Under the pieces are notes generated by a model. The model ran no database searches. It was not told the DNA's origin and saw nothing but the letters and a program-made list of their open reading frames with translations. Positions 12,501-40,970 of a stretch of DNA of 64,000 nucleotides are shown piece after piece (position 1 is the first letter of the stretch; every line of letters starts with the position of its first letter). The position numbers and the translations under genes are program-made. The stretch is from Amphimedon queenslandica (taxonomy: Eukaryota > Porifera > Demospongiae > Haplosclerida > Niphatidae): contig NW_003546258.1 in NCBI RefSeq assembly GCF_000090795.2, positions 140,638-204,637 on the forward strand. The letters are read 5' to 3'.

Positions 12501-14082
12501 ACTAAACACACAACATTTCGCGGTATGTACATGTACAGTACATGTACATGTACATAATACATTTGCCAAGAAATAAATAAATAAATAAAATTAAATATTA
12601 ATGATAAAAATCATTGGTCTACATGTACTGTACTTGTATGTCTAAACTTACTTTTGTGCAATGTCATGCACTTACATGTACATGTACATGTATAGATACA
12701 TGTACGTGTATTTAAACAGCAAATAACTCTCTTTAGTGAAGTGTATGGGTCTGTCGTTACATTTGCTAATCTCATTTCCTTCTCAAATATCTATGGATTC
12801 CTCCAAATCAGACATACATGTACATGTACACCATAATTACATGTATCTGATATCTAATATTTATTTGTGCCTCCTACATGTACGTGTGCACGTACATGTT
12901 ATGTTTGTATGACAAAATTAGTATGAATGGAGAGAGAGAGAGAATCAAATAGTATCACTACAATGACTAAGTATTGTATTCCAGTTATTTACTATCACAT
13001 TTCAACTGAACTCATGATGTCATAACTACATGTATGATTGACCCAGCTGTGAACCGCCTTCTCTGTACTGTGGTATAATAGCCTTATCTCTTCATTTAGC
13101 TCGTACTGTAATGTACATGTACATGTACATGTACATACATGTATATGACATTGGATTATAAGTAATGTGCATGCATAGTGTGTCTGTATTATTATTGTTA
13201 TTATAATTATTGTATGATAATAATTGTTACTGTCTTGTGTGAAAGAGACAGACTGACAGTGTATCAGTCATTATAACTTGTGAATATTCTTGCCTGCATC
13301 TCTCGTCACTTTGGCCCTGATGTTTTTATAATTATCGTCCTTTCTGGTACACTTCAGCTTTATTTGGCTCCTAATGTAATTCATTGTTAATGGCAGGAAT
13401 GCAGGGAATTCACTAACTAGCCCTGCAACTGGTCAGGGATCTGTCATGATTATTATCAGTCCTTGTGACACTTCCTATAAATATTGTATATGCACATTGT
13501 GTACATGTACATCTACACAATGTACTTGGAAGATGTGTGGTTGTGTTTATAGATGTACATGTACATACACATGAACAGAAAATTTTGAATGCAATATCCA
13601 GAAAGTGTTCTCCATAATATTCTACATTTGCCTACTAATAATCATATGATGTGATGTGTTTCTATGTCGCATTATGTACGTGAACATGTTCTCTTATGAG
13701 GAGTGTGTGTGTTGGTAAGGGAGAACATGTGTCCGACAGATTTGTGAACAGGATTGTCACACCATAGCAATGATACATGTGTACTAATAAATCTCTCCTT
13801 ACATTATGTTTGTTATGCATCATTGAGTTGCCAATAGATATAATGTACACATGTTAAATCAGACCCTTGTCAAGAATTAAATATTTTCGTGATTTTATGG
13901 GAAACTACAAATGTCAATTAATTTTCTCTTCTTATGTAGTACCATTCTGTCTTCATGGTAATGGATTGAAGTTCCTTTCTCCCACTCACAATGCTTCACT
14001 AGCTGATGTTGCTCCTACCGTATTACAAATAATGGGACTGGACGTACCTCCGGAAATGACTGGACACAAATTAGTTGAATAA
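9558..14082 (+). CDS. gpmI: 2,3-bisphosphoglycerate-independent phosphoglycerate mutase
   Basis: Glycolytic and gluconeogenic enzyme interconverting 3- and 2-phosphoglycerate with two Mn ions and a phospho-serine intermediate. Exons: 9558-9627, 9747-9830, 9876-9961, 10439-10555, 10783-10915, 11051-11229, 11330-11423, 11491-11600, 11839-12114, 12270-12522, 13940-14082; 1545 nt, 514 residues, the usual length. Landmarks in order: VVIDGWG, the catalytic Ser in [71 protein letters not shown]. Intron 2 is only 45 bp; intron 10 is 1.4 kb and full of TGTACA tracts. The frame stays open upstream to an ATG at 9447, which would add 37 Arg/Leu-rich residues. I chose 9558 because the conserved part starts there. 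This is not the dPGM form used by vertebrates. Confidence 0.96.
10195..10400. repeat. Satellite family B unit in iPGM intron 3
   Basis: One full and one partial unit. It carries CCCTGTACTATAGTGCAGGG (one mismatch from the family's 20-bp palindrome, near 10228), AGGAGAGAATTCTCAATTTTT, and ATTACATTTTCTGATGCATA twice (about 10117 and 10298). It has the same sense as the TCERG1 array and the opposite sense to the ferlin array. Confidence 0.85.
12523..13939. other. iPGM intron 10
   Basis: A 1.4-kb intron with scattered TGTACA tracts (for example 12655-12712, 13110-13145, 13498-13570) and AT-rich filler. No coding frame, satellite unit or RNA gene was seen. Confidence 0.6.
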
Positions 14083-15214
14083 AAATAAATATTAATTTCT
14101 CTATCATAGTAGCACCTGCAAAATTAGTTTTGTCGCTGCCTTCACTGATATTACAATTGTACATGTGTTTAGCATCAGTATTGTTGTTGTTATAAATTTA
14201 TTATTAGTAGTAATGAAAGTTGTTCTTTTTTGATTTCATTCATAAGTAGAGCTGTTTTATCCTGTGTGATAATACTCTATAAAGTGATGGTTGTTTATTC
14301 TTCAGTGGTTCCTGTGTTTTGATACGAGTGTGGATGGTTTTGGAGAAAGAAATAATGTTACTGCTAGAATTATGTCTTTTTGCTAATTAGCGCAGTCTAT
14401 ACATTCTAGAGATAGTGTTATTTCTCTCTTATTAGCAGATTAGGGTATACATTCCTCTCCTAATCTCTCTTTCTCTCTCTCTCTCTTCCTCCCACTCTCT
14501 CTTACTGAGTGTATGACTTAATATTGTTTATTGCCAGCAGCTGTATAAAGAGGATATGATTTTTATTACATATTTACTAATAGATCCTTTCTGGTGAACA
14601 CAAACACTCTCTTAGGGTCAACTCTTTATTTTAATATCAATACATGTACATGTAGTGATTAGTGGTATGGAGTAGCAATAACAATACTGACATAATCCAA
14701 TGAAGATCATTAATGATTGTGATTATCAATACTGGCATTATATGGAGACACAATGACACCAAAACGAGACACATGATTCATTTAAGTTCTACTAATAATA
14801 ATTTATTATTGCGTATGTGTGTAGGGTGTATACTTCTGTGTATGCTACCACAGCTAATCTAATAACACTTCAGACCTTTAATGTATCAGTATTCCTCACA
14901 AAATACCTTATTAAGGCAGACTAAAGATGCTCAGTATGTGCTAATGATGTCATGGTGATACAGTGGAAGAGAGAGAGAGATGTTTTTCCTCTTGTTCTGG
15001 TTGGCTTAGTGTTGGGTGTAAAGGGAGTGGATGTGTTTGGCACAATTTCCGAGTATTTTAAAGTGTACAGACTATAAAATATCACAAGAATTTAATGATT
15101 GATAATAATACATGTCTAATTATAATAATAATACATTTCATAATAAAATAACTTATAATACAGAAAGAGGGAGAGTATATCATGTATCAGTTAGATTTGA
15201 GGAGGTCGTTTGAT
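14083..15214. other. Convergent intergenic region
   Basis: 1.1 kb between the iPGM stop and the stop of the next, opposite gene. AT-rich, with an AATAAA-like signal directly after the iPGM stop (aaaataaatatt), a CT-rich stretch near 14465-14490 and a short TGTACA tract near 14641. No coding sequence was recognised; it probably holds the two 3' untranslated regions. Confidence 0.6.
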
Positions 15215-16761
15215 TCATACTGATGTTTCTTTAGAGTTTAGCAATACACTGTTCCTTGATGATGTACTTAGTTTGTGAGATCTTGCTGAGTGTGATGATA
15301 ATACACTACTTATGCTGTTAGATCTTGAGGGGACACTAGGCTCTTCTGATAGCTTCATTATCATACTATCACTGTCTTCAAACCCAGGCCCAATGTAATA
15401 AGAGGAGACAGAGAGACGGTAGGATTGTGGCAGTGAGCAGTACTCCTGATCTTTGTTTTGTCTGTCAACTTTAGAAGACAACAATAATCTGGATGTTTTT
15501 GGCACTTTCTCCAACTGACCTGTAGCCGAGCTAATTTGGAGTATCATCGAAGAGCTGTCATTTGAGTTAATCGATGCTTTATCCCAACAGAATAAACCTG
15601 TATCGGACGCGTCCAACCTGCTTGATGGGGTTCTGTTGTGCGGGGAAGAAGGAGTAGACGAGTGACGATTTGGTAATGTATAGTAAAGACCAGTTGGGGA
15701 AGAAACTTTGGGGGATTTTGAATTCTTTGGCGAAAAGAGTACCTTTGGACTTGAGTTCTCTGGAGATACTTGCTGGAAAGACGAAGGACTTACTTGAAGT
15801 TCGTCAGACGAACTCTCCCCTCCTCTCTCAATCTCTCCATCAACTCCCTCGATGAAAGACATTGCGCTGTCTCTGTCTGGTATTGTTGGTAACCTGTTGC
15901 TCATTCCTTTCCTTGTTAAACTGCTGTTACGTCTAACTATACTAGGAGAATGGGAACCAGCAATACCAGAATTGGTCAGAGAATCGATGGATACAGTATC
16001 AGGAGCAGTGCCAGATTTATGGATCAATAAAGGACTGTTATCCACACTTGACATGCTAGCTGAATCTGCCTCTGATATGGCAGTCTCCATTATATTATCA
16101 GGAAGCTGGGTTAAACTGTATGAAGCAAGTGATGAGCTTGAATCAAGACTGTGTATACGACGCAAGCTTGAATTGCTACGTTGTTGCTGTTGAGATGCTG
16201 CAGAAGCAGTAATGCTAGCTTGTAGTTCATCAAAAGTATCATCAATCCCCCAGGAGAGGCTACTGAGTCTATCTGCTATATCATTCCTCTCTCTTTTCAT
16301 TAGAGACTACAGGAAAGAAAGAAAAGAATGATTATAAATATAATCTGATGTTAAAATGCTATTTTAATGATAATGCACTTTTAGTAGCTCCACTGCATGC
16401 TTACCAGTTGCTCCTTTATATCACAGAGCAACGAGTCCAGCTCTGGTATAGTGTCTGTTCCAGCAGTGGCTCCTGGTGAGCCTCTGGGCCCGCTTTTATG
16501 ATTTACTTTCACTGGAGATCTGGGTCGATACATATCTTCGACCGAGTATTTCACTTTGCCGGGCACAGCTAGAGTAACCGTGACGTTTTTGTAGCCTTTA
16601 TTAGCGGAGAGGGAACTGTTGCTTGACTTGTAGCTCCTTCTGTCTAGCGTACTCCTTACAAACTCCTCGTTCTGCTGTAGCTTCTTTGATAGAGCAGCTA
16701 AAGGTGGAGGGACGCTGTTGCTGTTCACAGTGTAACTGTATGAATTTGTTCTTCTGTGCAT
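15215..16761 (-). CDS. Ser-rich, probably disordered protein, family unknown
   Basis: Two coding exons, 16405-16761 and 15215-16306, joined in phase 0, give 482 residues starting MHRRTNSYSYTV. The protein is very rich in Ser, Pro and Asn, with many RxxS/SP-type phosphorylation-like sites (RRNSSLTRKGMS, FSPKNSKSPK, NRTPSSRLDAS). Two less disordered patches may be conserved: VTVTLAVPGKVKYSVEDMYR in exon 1, and a likely amphipathic helix pair spanning the junction (TIPELDSLLCDIKEQL then MKRERNDIADRLSSL). It has no signal peptide, membrane span or enzyme motif. A scaffold or cytoskeleton-associated role is conceivable but not supported. A 5' untranslated exon probably ends near 17257, whose ATTTAG/gtaagt donor would splice to the acceptor at 16792. 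Confidence 0.7.
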
Positions 16762-16791
16762 GATTCTTATTATTAGCAGACACCCACGCAA

Positions 16792-18144
16792 CTAAACCGG
16801 AAATGAGAAATGAAACCGGAAATGAAATTTTATGAGAGGGTGTGGTTTGATCTAATTAAATTATTCATTGATGTGGGTGTGGTTTTGGTTATTAATAAGT
16901 TTATAGTTAATTAAATACAATTATTAGTTTTCCGTATTTCCGTGTAGAAAGTCCTAAAAATTCCCTTTGCACAATAAAATATCATAGACAGTATCTGCAT
17001 CTATGGCAATAATGACAGTTAATAGACTGCAGGCTAAGCTAAGCACTTAAGAAATAAAAAATAATAATGTATTAAAAATAGCTATTTAGAACTCAGACTT
17101 TAATAGTGGAATCAGAGAAGTCAAAATTATAGCCCAGATGCTAAAATATAGTAGAGTATACTGTGACTGTCTGCTGACTATATATGATAGGTTGCAGTGG
17201 CATAGTGCCACAACAAAGAAACTGCCTACAACTGACAAAGTTTCAATTGATTTACTTACCTAAATAGACAGGTGATAAAAAGTTGGTCAGTGGAGAGCTG
17301 AGATCAATCCTGAAATTATAACAGTAAGTAGTGACAATCTGTACTGAGATATCTGTAGTAGACTATCTGTAGAATAGAGTACAGAGTGTAGAGTAGATCT
17401 TGACACTTCTCTCCAATAGCTGGCCACCAGACAATGACAAAGAAACAGGTCCTTTATATATAAGTCTCCTGTCCTGCAGAACTAATTTGCAAATATCCCA
17501 GCTGAACTGTTTTCAAAATACTAATCAACACTTAAATACTTTCCCCAGGATTAAGTTAGGGCTTAGTGATCTAATACACCAGCTTAGTGAAGACTGTAGC
17601 CAAGAGAAAGCCAAACAACTGAAAGCTACCAGCCAAGAAAAGCTTTATAAAGGAACCTCATACTAGAGTAATAGTATACCACCCAGAACAGGAAAACAGT
17701 AGCAATACAGGTATAATGCACACTATGTACTTTCTTATACTGATATATAAACTACGTTACATATACCTTAATATTACAATTATAATATTATTAATTGGCT
17801 GCTACTCATTTTGTCTTCAAAGGTAGACACAGATTCCTTTCAAGTGTTACAATGATGACATATGGTTTGCTTGTGGTTAAATACAACTCAAAGAGAGAGG
17901 TGTGTGTGTGTGAGTGAGTACAGATAGTTAGATTATATAGGTCAAGTGGCTCAAGCCTTTAATCGGCCTATCAATACAGGTGTCTGTCTATCTATAGCTT
18001 ATTGTACAAACTGCTAAAATGAGTCACAAAAATAATTTTAAAAACAGTTACAATTTAAGAATTTTAAAGACATTAGTCATACTCATTGACTTTACAATGT
18101 ATATCCCATTGATATAGTGACTGTACTTTACTCTCATAGAAAGA

Positions 18145-18182
<38 letters not shown>

Positions 18183-18696
18183 GTCGCACTACATGTACAT
18201 AACATGCATAACAAAGAGCAGACAGCATTATATTTATATCAATTGAACGCATAGTGACAGACTGATATACAATGTACACAAGCTCCCTTCCATCTGTTCT
18301 GATGGTGATTAGATGAGAAAGAATGAAGAATTATTATAAACAGCGTTAACTGAACATGTCAAAACTTGACACAAAGTAAGGAGCTAGTGTAAATGCAATA
18401 TTAACTCAAAGAAGACTTTAGAATGAAGGTTTGGAATTTACTTAATATTAAAAAACAATAAATTAATGATAGTTCTAATAGCAGACAATAAACACAAAGG
18501 ATATTGCAGTTCTCTTTATCTCTATTAAAAATTAAAGAACAAGGCTGAATGAAATAAAATGTAACAAAATATTGTTATTGAGAGAAATAAAACAAGAATG
18601 CAATTGATTAAAACATGAGAAAGTACAAGAATTACAATCATTGATACACACGGTAAACATGTACACATACATAATGGATGATGTACATGTACAGGC
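16792..18696. other. Intergenic region upstream of the Ser-rich gene
   Basis: 1.9 kb, AT-rich. It holds a likely 5' untranslated exon donor on the minus strand near 17257, an 88-codon open frame at 17400-17666 that I do not believe, and a (CA)n run at about 18149-18174. No conserved protein, satellite unit or RNA gene was seen. Confidence 0.5.
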
Positions 18697-21600
18697 CTAA
18701 TCCTGTTGGTCTTCTGACATGATGATTAGATGTGATATTGAATGAGCAGCTGGAGATGATTGTTCACTGAAATGAAGTGGTTGGTTTATGATACACTGTT
18801 TCATGTGGCATGCGTCATCAATGAGAGAACAACCAATAATGAACAACTCCAACTAAAAGAGAGAGAGAGAGACAAAGAGAGACAAAGAGAGATAATTAGA
18901 ATAATAGTAAGTGGGTAGATGTTTGTCATTTGGGGTTGCTATGAGTTGGTGGATTTCAAGACTATACAATAACAAGGCGTTTACCACACCTTGAAATATA
19001 CTAACAATATACTAATAGTATACTAATAATATACTAACAAAACCTATAGGCAGGATGAAGAGTATTGGGTTCAACCTTTTGGCTAATACACATTACACTT
19101 CCTTCCATTTCTCCTTCCCCAATTCTTATCATAACACACAAGAGATAAAATAATCAAAGAAGGAAACCAAAAAGGGAAATTCACTCTATCTAATGACACG
19201 TACCGAACCTTTCAATATCCACCCACACACACACTCACCATTACCTTATACAATGTACATGTACCCCAAGCAGCTGCCATACATGTACTTACTTGTATTG
19301 TCACTTTGACATTAGACACATCAAGTGTGTCGCCTAAACTTAATTTAATCACCAGTGGGGCCAGCAACTGGACCGTTCCCTTCTTGTTAACTGGGCTAGT
19401 AAAAGCAACAGGTGAATCAGTAGGCACTAGTAGAGAGGGAGGGAACACACTTAATTCAATATAATCAGATTATCATTATTGTACATACAAGGTATTAACT
19501 GCCAGATGGATCCATCGTTAAGCTCATATCCTGTCTGGAGCTCAAAGGTCAAACTAATCTCAAGGTCACCTTTTGGAGGGACGCTAAGGGGACTCAGGGT
19601 TACCATGGATACAAAACGAGGGTTAGTTATGGGCGTGTAAGATGAGCTGCAGTCAGTGTCTTCAGCATTAGCGGTACTGTCCTGGGAGAGGCGGAGTTTA
19701 ACCTAATAATAATAATAATAATAACTATTAAATACATAGGACTTTGACTTGTGAGTTTTATTTGTAATAATATTAATACAAGTACTGCAAATCATGGATG
19801 CTAATATTAGTAATGTACATGTACATGTACGTGTGAACAAAATTGACACATAAAAGTATCAAATGCACTTCTATAGCAAAATTAAGTGCCACTGTGCCAC
19901 TAAAGTATGCCAATATAACTTTGATGTATGTACATGTACATGTACGTGTGTTATGGTGGGGTCTCTCCTGTTTATAATTAGTGATGACAGGAACGATAAT
20001 AACAAGAAAGGTAATCTAATAAACGCTTATTAAGATTGATTAGATAAAATACAAAACATTTAATAAACACAGTGATTACGGTCAACATAAACAACTCAGA
20101 AACTAGTACAGAAACTTAGGTTACAAACCTCAGAAATTTCTGAGGAAAACCATACTATTTGGCTCTAAAAACACCACAGTAGTGTGGCTAATGTTTAACA
20201 AGTTATGGCTGCTTGAAAATATGCCAATTATGAATGCACATGCACAGTACATGTAGTTCTGATAGACAAAATACTATTAATTACCTGAGACACTTTCTTC
20301 TCTTTTAAATCCAGTATTCTTATAGCATGATTATTAGTATCAGCAACATAGAGTGTATCGCCCTCTTGACTCATACACAGTCCAGCTGGCTCTGAGAATT
20401 GGGCCACCTCAAAAGAACCATCGACCAAACCAGGAGACCCTGTACCAGCCAAAGTACTGCATACTTTAGTCTTAGGATTGACCACTTTAATCTGAGAGAG
20501 AGAGAGAGAAAGAAGTAATTTTTCATAATGATATGAATCTTTCCATACTTTATGATTGAAGGAATCTGCAATGTATAACAACTGATTGGTATCATCCCAA
20601 GCCACACCCATTGGATGCTGGAGCTTAACATCACGTCCTTTCCCATCAACATCTCCATAAGCAAACAAATCCTAAAACAACAACAACAATAATAATAATA
20701 ATAGTTATTATAACTACACACCATTGGGTCTAAAGCTCCTCCCACTACAGCTTTGACCCCGCCCCCTTCATTAAGAGACACAGAGCGAATTGTACTGCTC
20801 TCACTGTCGGCCACATAAAGAATAGAACCATCTAAAAATAGTAACAAATGATACTAAAAATAGAATCATAATTAATCTGCATATAAGACCTTTTGTTAAA
20901 CTAAGGCCCGAGGGTTGAGCCAATGCTGCCTTATAAGGAAATGAATTATTTTTATTTGCTTCTTCTCCAGATCCAACCATCCTAACAACAGAGCCACGCC
21001 CATACTCCACCCTAATTAATTAATTATTCATGAGTAATGAATAATTATTGTTTTAATTACTTTTTGAAGAGTTGAGCATTATTTAGAAAATACGCCCAAA
21101 GTTGATGAGTACCAGCCATTGCAATGTAAATGATTGAGCAATCTATGAATAAATAATTAAACCACACCCACTAGTTATTAGTGTTGTGTACCGCTATTGA
21201 TGGCAAGGTCCCAGGGTGAGCTGATTTCTTGTTCCTTTCCAACTTTCCCACCCTCTTTGTCATTTCCTTGGTAGCCAGTCCCAGCCACTGTGAGAACAAA
21301 ATCATCAGACAATGAAATCTAACAAAGGAGATTTTAATAGTAAGAATTCTCCATTTTAAATTGCTAATAACTCAAAAATTACTTGTCGAAAACACGTCAA
21401 AATTTGTACATAGCATAAGGACATCAATATGTATTAGAAAATGTAATAAAAATTTGGGGTGATTTCGGAGCCATTTTTTGGAAAAAACCATGGACTATAG
21501 CCTTGGGTATTTTTCAGAATTTTGATGTTTTCTTAAAATGGCTGTAACTTGAAAAATTGAAGTCGGAATCACTTCAAACTTGCTACATAGCTTAAGGACA

Positions 21601-23475
21601 TCAATATGTATCAGAAAATGTAATAAAAACTTGGGGTGATTTCGGAGCCATTTTTTAGAAAAAACCATGGACTATAGCCTTGAGTATTTTTCAGAATTTC
21701 GGCAATTTCTTAAAATGGCTGTAACTTGAAAAACTGAAGTCGAAATCAGCTCAAACTTGCTACACAGCTTAAGGACATCAATATGTATCAGAAAATGTAA
21801 TAAAAATTTGGGGTGATTTCGGAGCCATTTTTTGGAAAAAACCATGGACTATAGCCTTGGGTATTTTTCAGAATTTTGATGTTTTCTTAAAATGGCTGTA
21901 ACTTGAAAAATTGAAGTCGGAATCACTTCAAACTTGCTACATAGCTTAAGGACATCAATATGTATCAGAAAATGTAATAAAAATTTGGGGTGATTTCGGA
22001 GCCATTTTTTGGAAAAAACCATGGACTATAGCCTTGGGTATTTTTCAGAATTTTGATGTTTTCTTAAAATGGCTGTAACTTGAAAAATTGAAGTCGGAAT
22101 CACTTCAAACTTGCTACATAGCTTAAGGACATCAATATGTATCAGAAAATGTAATAAAAACTTGGGGTGATTTCGGAGCCATTTTTTAGAAAAAACCATG
22201 GACTATAGCCTTGAGTATTTTTCAGAATTTCGGCAATTTCTTAAAATGGCTGTAACTTGAAAAACTGAAGTCGAAATCAGCTCAAACTTGCTACACAGCT
22301 TAAGGACATCAATATGTATCAGAAAATGTAATAAAAATTTGGGGTGATTTCGGAGCCATTTTTTGGAAAAAACCATGGACTATAGCCTTGGGTATTTTTC
22401 AGAATCTTGACGTTTTCTTAAAATGGCCGTAACTTAAAAAATTGAAGTCAGAATCAGCTCAAACTTTCCACATAGTTCAATATGAATAAGAAAATTAAAA
22501 AAAATTTCAGGCGTTTTTTGTTGCTAAATGTTTTAATGCTAATCAATTAAATATTACCTTTCTAATTAAATGATTTTCTGTATCAGCAACATAAACACAC
22601 TCCTCGCATATCACCAATCCTTGGGGACAATTAAACTCTGCCTCCTTGCCCCGCCCATCCTTAAAACCAGGAGAACCAGATCCATAAACCTGTTTGACGA
22701 GGCCAGTGACAGCATCAACAACCAATACACGATGATTCGACGAATCAGATATGCACAATAGCTCCGAAACTCCGCCTCTTTTAAAAGAAACCAGTTTTCC
22801 CGGAAAGCTCAAAATACTCTCCTCCACTTTGTCTTTCTCCAGAGCCACGCCCACAGACACGCCCCTCAAAACTCCACTGGATTTATAATAACGAAGAGCA
22901 GTACTCACAAATAGCTCCATCTCCATATAATGCCCCTCTCCGATAATATAATAAATTAATTTGTTTCCTGGCCCAATTAGAACGACAGTGGGCCAACACG
23001 AGATACCGAGTTTCTCCCAAAGGATGATATTAACATCATTGAGTACTGGATGGTGTATATCATAGCGAAGTATGGCGTTTAATAAATTGGAGTCTCCCTT
23101 CTCATTGGGGAACTTTGGTGAGTGCACACCTACCACCAATAGGCCTTCATTGTGGCTGAATTTGGATTCAAGTTTAGCTAAATCAGGCAGCAAGTGGAGA
23201 CAATTGATACAGCAGTACGTGAAGAAGTCAAGGAGGATCAGGTTCCCTTCTAACTGGCCAGAAGAGAAGGAGAGAGGCTTGCCACCTGTGTTAAACCAAT
23301 TCCCATCAGAAGGAAATTCTGGGTCAATGTTGAAACGGCTGTCTGTCTCCAGTGCTTTTAAATGACTCAATATAGCGTCTTCCTTTACTGACTGGCTCCC
23401 ATCTCCCCGTAGGATAGAGCTGAGGCCGCCAATAGTCTTCTGTACCACAGGAAGTTGTAGAGAACCAGTCGCCAT
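18697..23475 (-). CDS. NHLRC2: NHL repeat-containing protein 2
   Basis: A thioredoxin-like domain fused to an NHL beta-propeller; the vertebrate protein is cytosolic and essential. Ten exons (22558-23475, 21192-21318, 21061-21142, 20890-21011, 20722-20831, 20549-20671, 20285-20491, 19489-19702, 19293-19426, 18697-18852) total 2193 nt, 730 residues, against about 726 recalled for human. The first exon encodes the whole Trx-like domain with the CCINC motif ([16 protein letters not shown]). NHL repeats follow ([64 protein letters not shown]). The C-terminal beta-rich domain ends in a Cys/Met stretch ([17 protein letters not shown]) that aligns with the human end. Intron 1 holds satellite A. The ferlin stop lies 245 bp beyond the start codon on the same strand. 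Confidence 0.95.
21380..22500. repeat. Satellite family A array in NHLRC2 intron 1
   Basis: Six tandem units of 177 bp; the landmark CCATGGACTATAGCC recurs near 21488, 21665, 21842, 22019, 22196 and 22373. Two variants exist: 'a' (CCTTGGGTATTTTTCAG, then TTTTGATG) and 'b' (CCTTGAGTATTTTTCAG, then TTTCGGCAA). Their order is a-b-a-a-b-a, so a three-unit block of about 531 bp has been duplicated nearly unchanged. Degraded half-units flank the array on both sides. Confidence 0.93.
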
Positions 23476-23720
23476 TTACAGAGACGAAGCCTTTTGAGAA
23501 TAGGCGTGACTGCGATAATGCAGCTCACGTGTTTGCACGTGTCCCCTTATTAAAAAATTAATCAATCAATAATAATAATCAATGACTACAAAATGAAGCA
23601 ACTAAAAATAATGGAATATAGCAACTAAAAGGAGAACTACAAAGTCTAAAAGTCATTAACCAAGCGTTTGAAAAAAAAGGAAAATTATATTTGTGATGGC
23701 AAAAAGTCTTAGTTCTATAT

Positions 23721-40624
<16,904 letters not shown>

Positions 40625-40970
40625 GTTGTATTGTGTCGTTCTTCTCTACCACCCCAAAACACCTCCAGTCCAATCTCGAGCTCAGCTCAGGGCAGGTATT
40701 CACGTGACTAGTTAAGAAACTATTAATTAATTAAACTATTGTTATTAATTAAAGACTAGGCGTGGTGGCCATAATCATGAATAATAATTAAGAGACCGAC
40801 GAAATAAAAACTGGGTGAACACTACTGAGTTGGTGTGCAGTCAGCCTACAAGCTACTCTAAACTATAGTGAGTAAAGTGTGTTGATTAATGCTAACAATA
40901 TACTTTATTCTTTCTCTCCCTTAGACCCAGTCTCAGTCTTTTAATAGTCCCTTCCCAGTGGCCTCTGAAA
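40625..40970. promoter_or_regulatory. Divergent promoter region, ferlin / Kazal protein
   Basis: 346 bp between two start codons facing apart. AT-rich, with several TTAATTAA palindromes around 40725-40755. It probably contains both promoters and 5' untranslated regions; no specific element is supported. Confidence 0.5.

Noticed and set aside
15670-16193. Plus-strand frames opposite the Ser-rich gene
   Set aside because: Antisense shadows of a low-complexity exon; there are no splice sites or family resemblance on the plus strand.
16762-16791. A longer N-terminus for the Ser-rich protein (MRGCLLIIRI...)
   Set aside because: Position 16791 is TTG, not ATG, and coincides with a good splice acceptor (CCGGTTTAG), so this is 5' untranslated sequence; the ATG at 16761 is used instead.
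17400-17666. An 88-codon plus-strand ORF in the intergenic region
   Set aside because: No start context, family or neighbouring exon supports it, and its length is within chance for 1.9 kb.
18149-18174. Possible CRISPR-like or other phased arrays among the many short repeats
   Set aside because: The dinucleotide and hexanucleotide runs have no spacer structure. The longer arrays (177 and 188 bp) are head-to-tail satellites without unique spacers, in a eukaryotic gene context.
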